Positions 60,654 to 64,000 of a DNA stretch of 64,000 nucleotides are shown one piece after another (position 1 is the stretch's first letter; every line of letters starts with the position of its first letter). Made by a program: the position numbers and the translations under genes. A model generated the notes under the pieces. The model worked only from the letters and a program-made list of their open reading frames with translations, was not told the origin of the DNA and did not search any database. This DNA comes from Collinsella sp. AM33-4BH (GTDB lineage Bacteria; Actinomycetota; Coriobacteriia; Coriobacteriales; Coriobacteriaceae), in assembly GCF_003469205.1 (NCBI RefSeq), contig NZ_QSIN01000001.1:186001-250000 (forward strand), written 5' to 3'.

Positions 60654-61754
60654 TTAGAGGCCGAAGGCGGATAGGATAAGGCCCCAGCCGGCGCCGATGA
60701 CGTACATCATGACCAGGAACACGGTGTTTTCACGAGCGCTGCGGTTGGTGCGGAACAGGACAAGATAGCCCACGCCGGCGGAAATGAGCGTGCCGGCGAG
60801 CATCGGCGCCAGCTGTAGCGCGCCCTCCAGGTACAGCTGCGTAATGACCACGCTGGCCGAGCAGTTGGGGATCAGGCCGACGAGTGCCGAGCCCAAGACG
60901 GCGAGCGTCTCGTTGCCACGCAGGAACTGCTCGATCGCGGACTCTCCGAAGGTCTCGAGCACGGCAACTAGAATCAGCGTCACCAGGAAAATAAAAACCG
61001 AAACCTGCACGGTGTGCGAGATCGCGCTGCGGATAATCGACAGGACGGGCGCACCTTCGTGGGAGTGACCGTGGTCGTGCCCATGGCCGTGGTGGTGCTC
61101 ATGCTCGCCTGCGTGACCGTGGTCATGGCTGTGTCCGTGGTCGCGCTCGTGTTCATCTTCATCATCATCGCAACCGCAATGGTCGCGCTCGCACAACTCG
61201 TGGATGTGGTCGGCGCTCACGCCCGCCTCGGCCACTTCATCAATGATGTCGCCCCCGGTATGGTCGTCGTGCGCGCAGTTCACATGAGCCGGATTGGCAG
61301 CGGTCCCCAGCACGGTACGGCGAATCGCCGCATGCGCGCGGGCATTACGACGAAGGCCGCGGATAGCCGCGTCCACGATAAAGCCCGTGACCAGCGCGAT
61401 CAGTGCCTTCGAAGCCAAAAACATCGCCATGGTCTGCACGGGCACCTGCTCGGCGAGCAACAGCGGCAGCATCTCATCGGAGGTCGAGAGGAACACGGCG
61501 ACCAGCGTGCCCAGCGTCACGACACGGCCGGCGTACAGCGTTGCTGCCATGGCCGAAAATCCGCACTGCGGCACCATGCCCAACAACGAGCCAACCACGG
61601 GGCCCGCGGCACCGGCGCGCTTGATGGCGCCGTTAACGCGGTCGCCCGCGACGTGCTCCAGGGTCTCGAGGGCCAGATACGTCACCAACAAAAACGGCAC
61701 CAGCGACAGCGTGTCCTTGCCGGCGTCGAGCAGAATATCAATCAGTAAATCCAT
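60654..61754 (-). CDS. Putative heavy-metal exporter (ArsP_2 type, 10-TM) with a His-rich loop
   Basis: A 366-residue membrane protein. The two halves each carry the conserved run seen in this family: GMVPQCGFSAMAATLYAGRVVTLGTL in the first and GLIPNCSASVVITQLYLEGALQLAPML in the second. Between them lies a loop of about 70 residues very rich in His and Asp (HDHGHAGEHEHHHGHGHDHGH), which should bind divalent metal. Relatives are annotated as putative manganese or arsenic exporters. The metal is not determined by sequence; the His-rich loop favours Zn, Mn, Ni or Co. Start at 61754. Confidence 0.82.
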   Translation of the reverse strand: MDLLIDILLDAGKDTLSLVPFLLVTYLALETLEHVAGDRVNGAIKRAGAAGPVVGSLLGMVPQCGFSAMAATLYAGRVVTLGTLVAVFLSTSDEMLPLLLAEQVPVQTMAMFLASKALIALVTGFIVDAAIRGLRRNARAHAAIRRTVLGTAANPAHVNCAHDDHTGGDIIDEVAEAGVSADHIHELCERDHCGCDDDEDEHERDHGHSHDHGHAGEHEHHHGHGHDHGHSHEGAPVLSIIRSAISHTVQVSVFIFLVTLILVAVLETFGESAIEQFLRGNETLAVLGSALVGLIPNCSASVVITQLYLEGALQLAPMLAGTLISAGVGYLVLFRTNRSARENTVFLVMMYVIGAGWGLILSAFGL

Positions 61755-61925
61755 GACGGATGGAACCTTTCGTGTCTTTCGGCAGCATTGTAAAAGTCCT
61801 AGCGGTCAACTAGGGTATTGTAGTTGTCCCGGGCGCGGTGCCAATAGTTGCCTATGGTAAACTATCATCTCGCCATAACTCAGTAACCTCGAGCCGCACA
61901 ACGCGGCCCGTCCAAGGAGTAGCAT

Positions 61926-62894
61926 ATGAACGTATCGCAAGCACTCGAATACGAGCGCCAGCCGTTTATCCCCATGTTTATCTACGGCGACCACGGCGCC
62001 ATGGAGTCCGAGCGCCAGAAGGGCGAGGAGGCCCTCAAGGTGCTCGAGACCGAGTACTTTACCGCCGAGGGCGACCCCGGCTTCGACTTTGCCACCGTGC
62101 GCGACCTGGCCGACCGCAACCGCGACCTGTGCGACCAGATTGGCGAGGCGCGTCTGCGCAACGTGACGCCCGCGACGCTCTCGCGCGGCCTGTCCGATGC
62201 CGACACCTGCGCCGCCATCGGCAAGATGCAAAAGCGCACCGCCGCGTCCGTTATGCGCGAAATCCGCGGCGACCGCGACGCGCTCGGCGTGGCCTACGCC
62301 CGCAAGCCCATCCAGGGCACCGTGCTCGGTATCGACATCGAGACCACCGGCCGTGCACCCGAGCGCGGCTATATCATCAACGTGGGCTGGGAGATCATGG
62401 AGCTCACCAGCGACGCCGTCCCGCATGACGCCGAGGCACACTACTGCGGCCTGCCCGACATCTACCGCGGCGAAGATGTGCCGCTGTCGAATATCCACCA
62501 CATTACCTGGGACGACATCGACGGCAAAACGCCCTTCCGCGAGAACAAGGAGCTGCAAAAGCAGCTGCTCAAGCTTATGAAGAAGTACCCGTACATGGCG
62601 CATAACGCCGCCTTTGAGGACAGCTGGTTCAAGATTCACCTGGACGGTTACGCCGAGGCACGCCGCGCGGGTAAGATCATCGTCATCGACTCGCGCCAGA
62701 TCTGCCGCAGCCTGGACGCCGACGTGCGCTCGCTCCCCCGCGAGTCCGCCCCCGCCGCGCTCGAGAACTGGGCACGCCGTCGCGGCACCCTCGCGCCCGA
62801 CGCCAACGAGCAGCATCTGGGTCTGGACGACACCGACCTCATGCTCCGCACGGTACAGGCCGAGTTCAACCTCAAGAACCTGTTTGCGAAATAA
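61926..62894 (+). CDS. 3'-5' exonuclease, DEDDh family (DnaQ-like)
   Basis: A 322-residue protein. The exonuclease fold occupies about residues 130-300: ExoI motif GIDIETTGRAPERG, an ExoII region near PYMAHNAAFEDSWF, and the ExoIII HxAxxD-like EQHLGLDDTDLM. The N-terminal ~125 residues are helical and not recognised. Such enzymes trim DNA or RNA 3' ends; DNA repair or proofreading is likely. AAGGAG precedes the ATG at 61926. A good terminator follows. Confidence 0.8.
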   Translation: MNVSQALEYERQPFIPMFIYGDHGAMESERQKGEEALKVLETEYFTAEGDPGFDFATVRDLADRNRDLCDQIGEARLRNVTPATLSRGLSDADTCAAIGKMQKRTAASVMREIRGDRDALGVAYARKPIQGTVLGIDIETTGRAPERGYIINVGWEIMELTSDAVPHDAEAHYCGLPDIYRGEDVPLSNIHHITWDDIDGKTPFRENKELQKQLLKLMKKYPYMAHNAAFEDSWFKIHLDGYAEARRAGKIIVIDSRQICRSLDADVRSLPRESAPAALENWARRRGTLAPDANEQHLGLDDTDLMLRTVQAEFNLKNLFAK

Positions 62895-63447
62895 CCGATC
62901 CATCTGCGGGAGCGCCTGCCAGGCACAGTGCAATCCGTCTGGACGCACCGGCACGCAGTAAACTAGGGCGCAGTCTTATGGCTGCACCCTAGTTTTAATC
63001 AAAACGAGCAAATACGCATGCTTCACATAGTCGGCAGATTGGCCCACCTACTTTTTTCGAGTTGTTCGGCCAGCTGAACCACTAGTCGAGGCCCCTTGAA
63101 CCGCAATCGAGCGCTATAGTCGCCCCAATTTCACAACCAAGCCCTATAAATCTACCTGAATCAATTCGAATAAGACGTTGCGATCACACCATTCGTATAG
63201 GATAAGGCCGAATAACTCAAATTATGTTGGTGAGGCATCTGAGCGGTCGGCAAAAACGCTTAGAAGCTACGAATCCGCAACTAAAGTTCACCAAAATGGG
63301 GCAGCCGACAGAAACCTCCCCAGCCGAAGCTGCCCCCCCTCAATACGACAGCTCAAAAACCCACCGTTCGCAGAAGATAAGCCGCGCCCCAATACCGTTG
63401 CCCGAAGTTTCGAGCGTATATGGCGTCCGCTATGCCATCATGCGCGT
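62895..63447. other. Intergenic region before the last gene
   Basis: 553 bp with one terminator (62962-62995). The remainder is of mixed composition and contains no gene or repeat I can defend; short open frames there are not convincing. Confidence 0.5.
62962..62995 (+). terminator. Intrinsic terminator after the exonuclease gene
   Basis: ACTAGGG and CCCTAGT form the outer stem, GCAG/CTGC the inner one, and TTTT follows. Confidence 0.82.
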
Positions 63448-64000
63448 ATGGGAATCGTTCTGTCACATACCACGGCACGCGCTGTATACCAAACAGTCAA
63501 CTCGCTCGCAAGCCACGCGACCGATCCCATATCTATGGAAAAGATCAAGGTGTCTGCGCCGACCACGTCCAACCTGGAAGCGGCGCGAGCATGGCTCAAC
63601 AGAAAGAATGTCGATTCTGAAAGCATCCATGTGCTGACGTTTTCCAATAATGCCAAAAGGCACCGCAAGGGCTGCATCTGCCACTGCACGCGCTATACGT
63701 TTGATGCAGAAAGCTACCTAGAACTCGAGCCGAACGTCTACATCGTCGACATCAAGCTGTGCGCGTTAGAAGCAACAGCCGACCTCAACCTTTCGGAGCT
63801 CGTTGAGTATTACTTTGAAATCTGCGGCTCCTACGCGCTTGGAACGTCCGACGAAACTCAATATCGCGAGCGCCCAGCCCTAACCAGCGTTGAAGAGCTC
63901 AGAGCCTTCTTTTCAGAGGCATCGGGGTATCGTGGATCTAATAAAGCACTTAAGGCACTTTCTTATGTACGCGAAGGCTGTCGCTCCCCACTCGAAACGG
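63448..64000 (+). CDS. Partial gene: second member of the lineage-specific family, cut by the window edge
   Basis: At least 184 codons without a stop, running off the right end. It starts MGIVLSHTTARAVYQTV; a CxCH-like cluster CICHCTRYTF lies near residue 75. The segment LNLSELVEYYFEICGSYAL and then LTSVEELRAFFSEASGYRGSNKAL and SPLET match the equivalent parts of the protein at 53935-54984. No ribosome-binding site is evident before the ATG; the start is chosen from the shared pattern. A C-terminal nuclease-like domain is expected beyond the edge, by analogy. Confidence 0.6.
   Translation, partial: MGIVLSHTTARAVYQTVNSLASHATDPISMEKIKVSAPTTSNLEAARAWLNRKNVDSESIHVLTFSNNAKRHRKGCICHCTRYTFDAESYLELEPNVYIVDIKLCALEATADLNLSELVEYYFEICGSYALGTSDETQYRERPALTSVEELRAFFSEASGYRGSNKALKALSYVREGCRSPLET

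Noticed and set aside
63224..63637. 137-codon open frame near the right end
   Set aside because: It overlaps the better-supported partial gene at 63448 in another frame and its translation shows no recognisable pattern.
1..64000. CRISPR arrays, prophage genes, IS transposases, integrases
   Set aside because: No repeat-spacer array was seen, and no transposase, integrase or phage structural gene was recognised in any frame.

Overview
The window is high-GC actinobacterial chromosome. Gene content and style point to the Coriobacteriia, most likely Collinsella or a close relative. This is an inference from a Rho factor with a very long basic/alanine-rich N-terminal arm, a CarD-type regulator, an ATP-type PEP carboxykinase, the serC-serA and proA/proB arrangement, and many copies of short intergenic palindromes. 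No search was run, so all family names rest on visible motifs.

Regions 1-33.2 kb and 51.2-64 kb are mostly ordinary housekeeping chromosome. They hold tRNA-Lys, tRNA-His and tRNA-Ala genes, an aminotransferase, a ROK kinase, rho, argS, a CarD-like regulator, proA and proB, pncB, a radical SAM enzyme, a TagO/WecA-type glycosyltransferase, trpS, a DegV protein, a MarR regulator, pckA, a lactate permease, a flippase, a phosphatase and a K+/H+ antiporter. To the right lie serC-serA, an M20 peptidase, paired histidine phosphatases, a nitroreductase, a metal exporter and a DEDDh exonuclease. A candidate structured ncRNA with its own terminator lies upstream of the TagO-like gene.

The accessory island runs from about 33.3 to 50.9 kb, between the antiporter gene and serC. 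Its core is a type 1 BREX phage-defence operon on the minus strand, in the order brxA, brxB, brxC, pglX, pglZ, brxL. Two unrecognised genes follow brxL in the same direction: a 450-residue protein and a 63-residue acidic protein. The locus has two striking features. First, a run of 13 G lies at the 5' end of brxA. The start codon with the best ribosome-binding site is out of frame at this tract length and would be in frame with 11 or 14 G, which suggests an ON/OFF phase-variation switch for the whole system. Second, pglX is split. The methyltransferase plus target-recognition part ends in a stop, the C-terminal part of the family is a separate gene with its own ribosome-binding site, and about 870 bp of AT-richer DNA between them carries a HEPN-like ORF (R-X4-H motif) interrupted by an in-frame stop.

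On the left flank of the island is a DUF3800 gene bracketed by two homologous, about 78-nt hairpin-bearing elements. The upstream copy can pair with the gene's Shine-Dalgarno sequence. This resembles the candidate structured RNAs reported next to DUF3800 genes. Near it lie a palindromic mobile-element-like repeat and a 19-bp direct repeat.

Seven copies of a roughly 40-bp palindrome (core ACCACCACAAAGG / CCTTTGTGGTGGT) sit at gene 3' ends through the housekeeping regions and probably serve as terminators. Two members of one unrecognised protein family occur in the right part; the second runs off the window edge.
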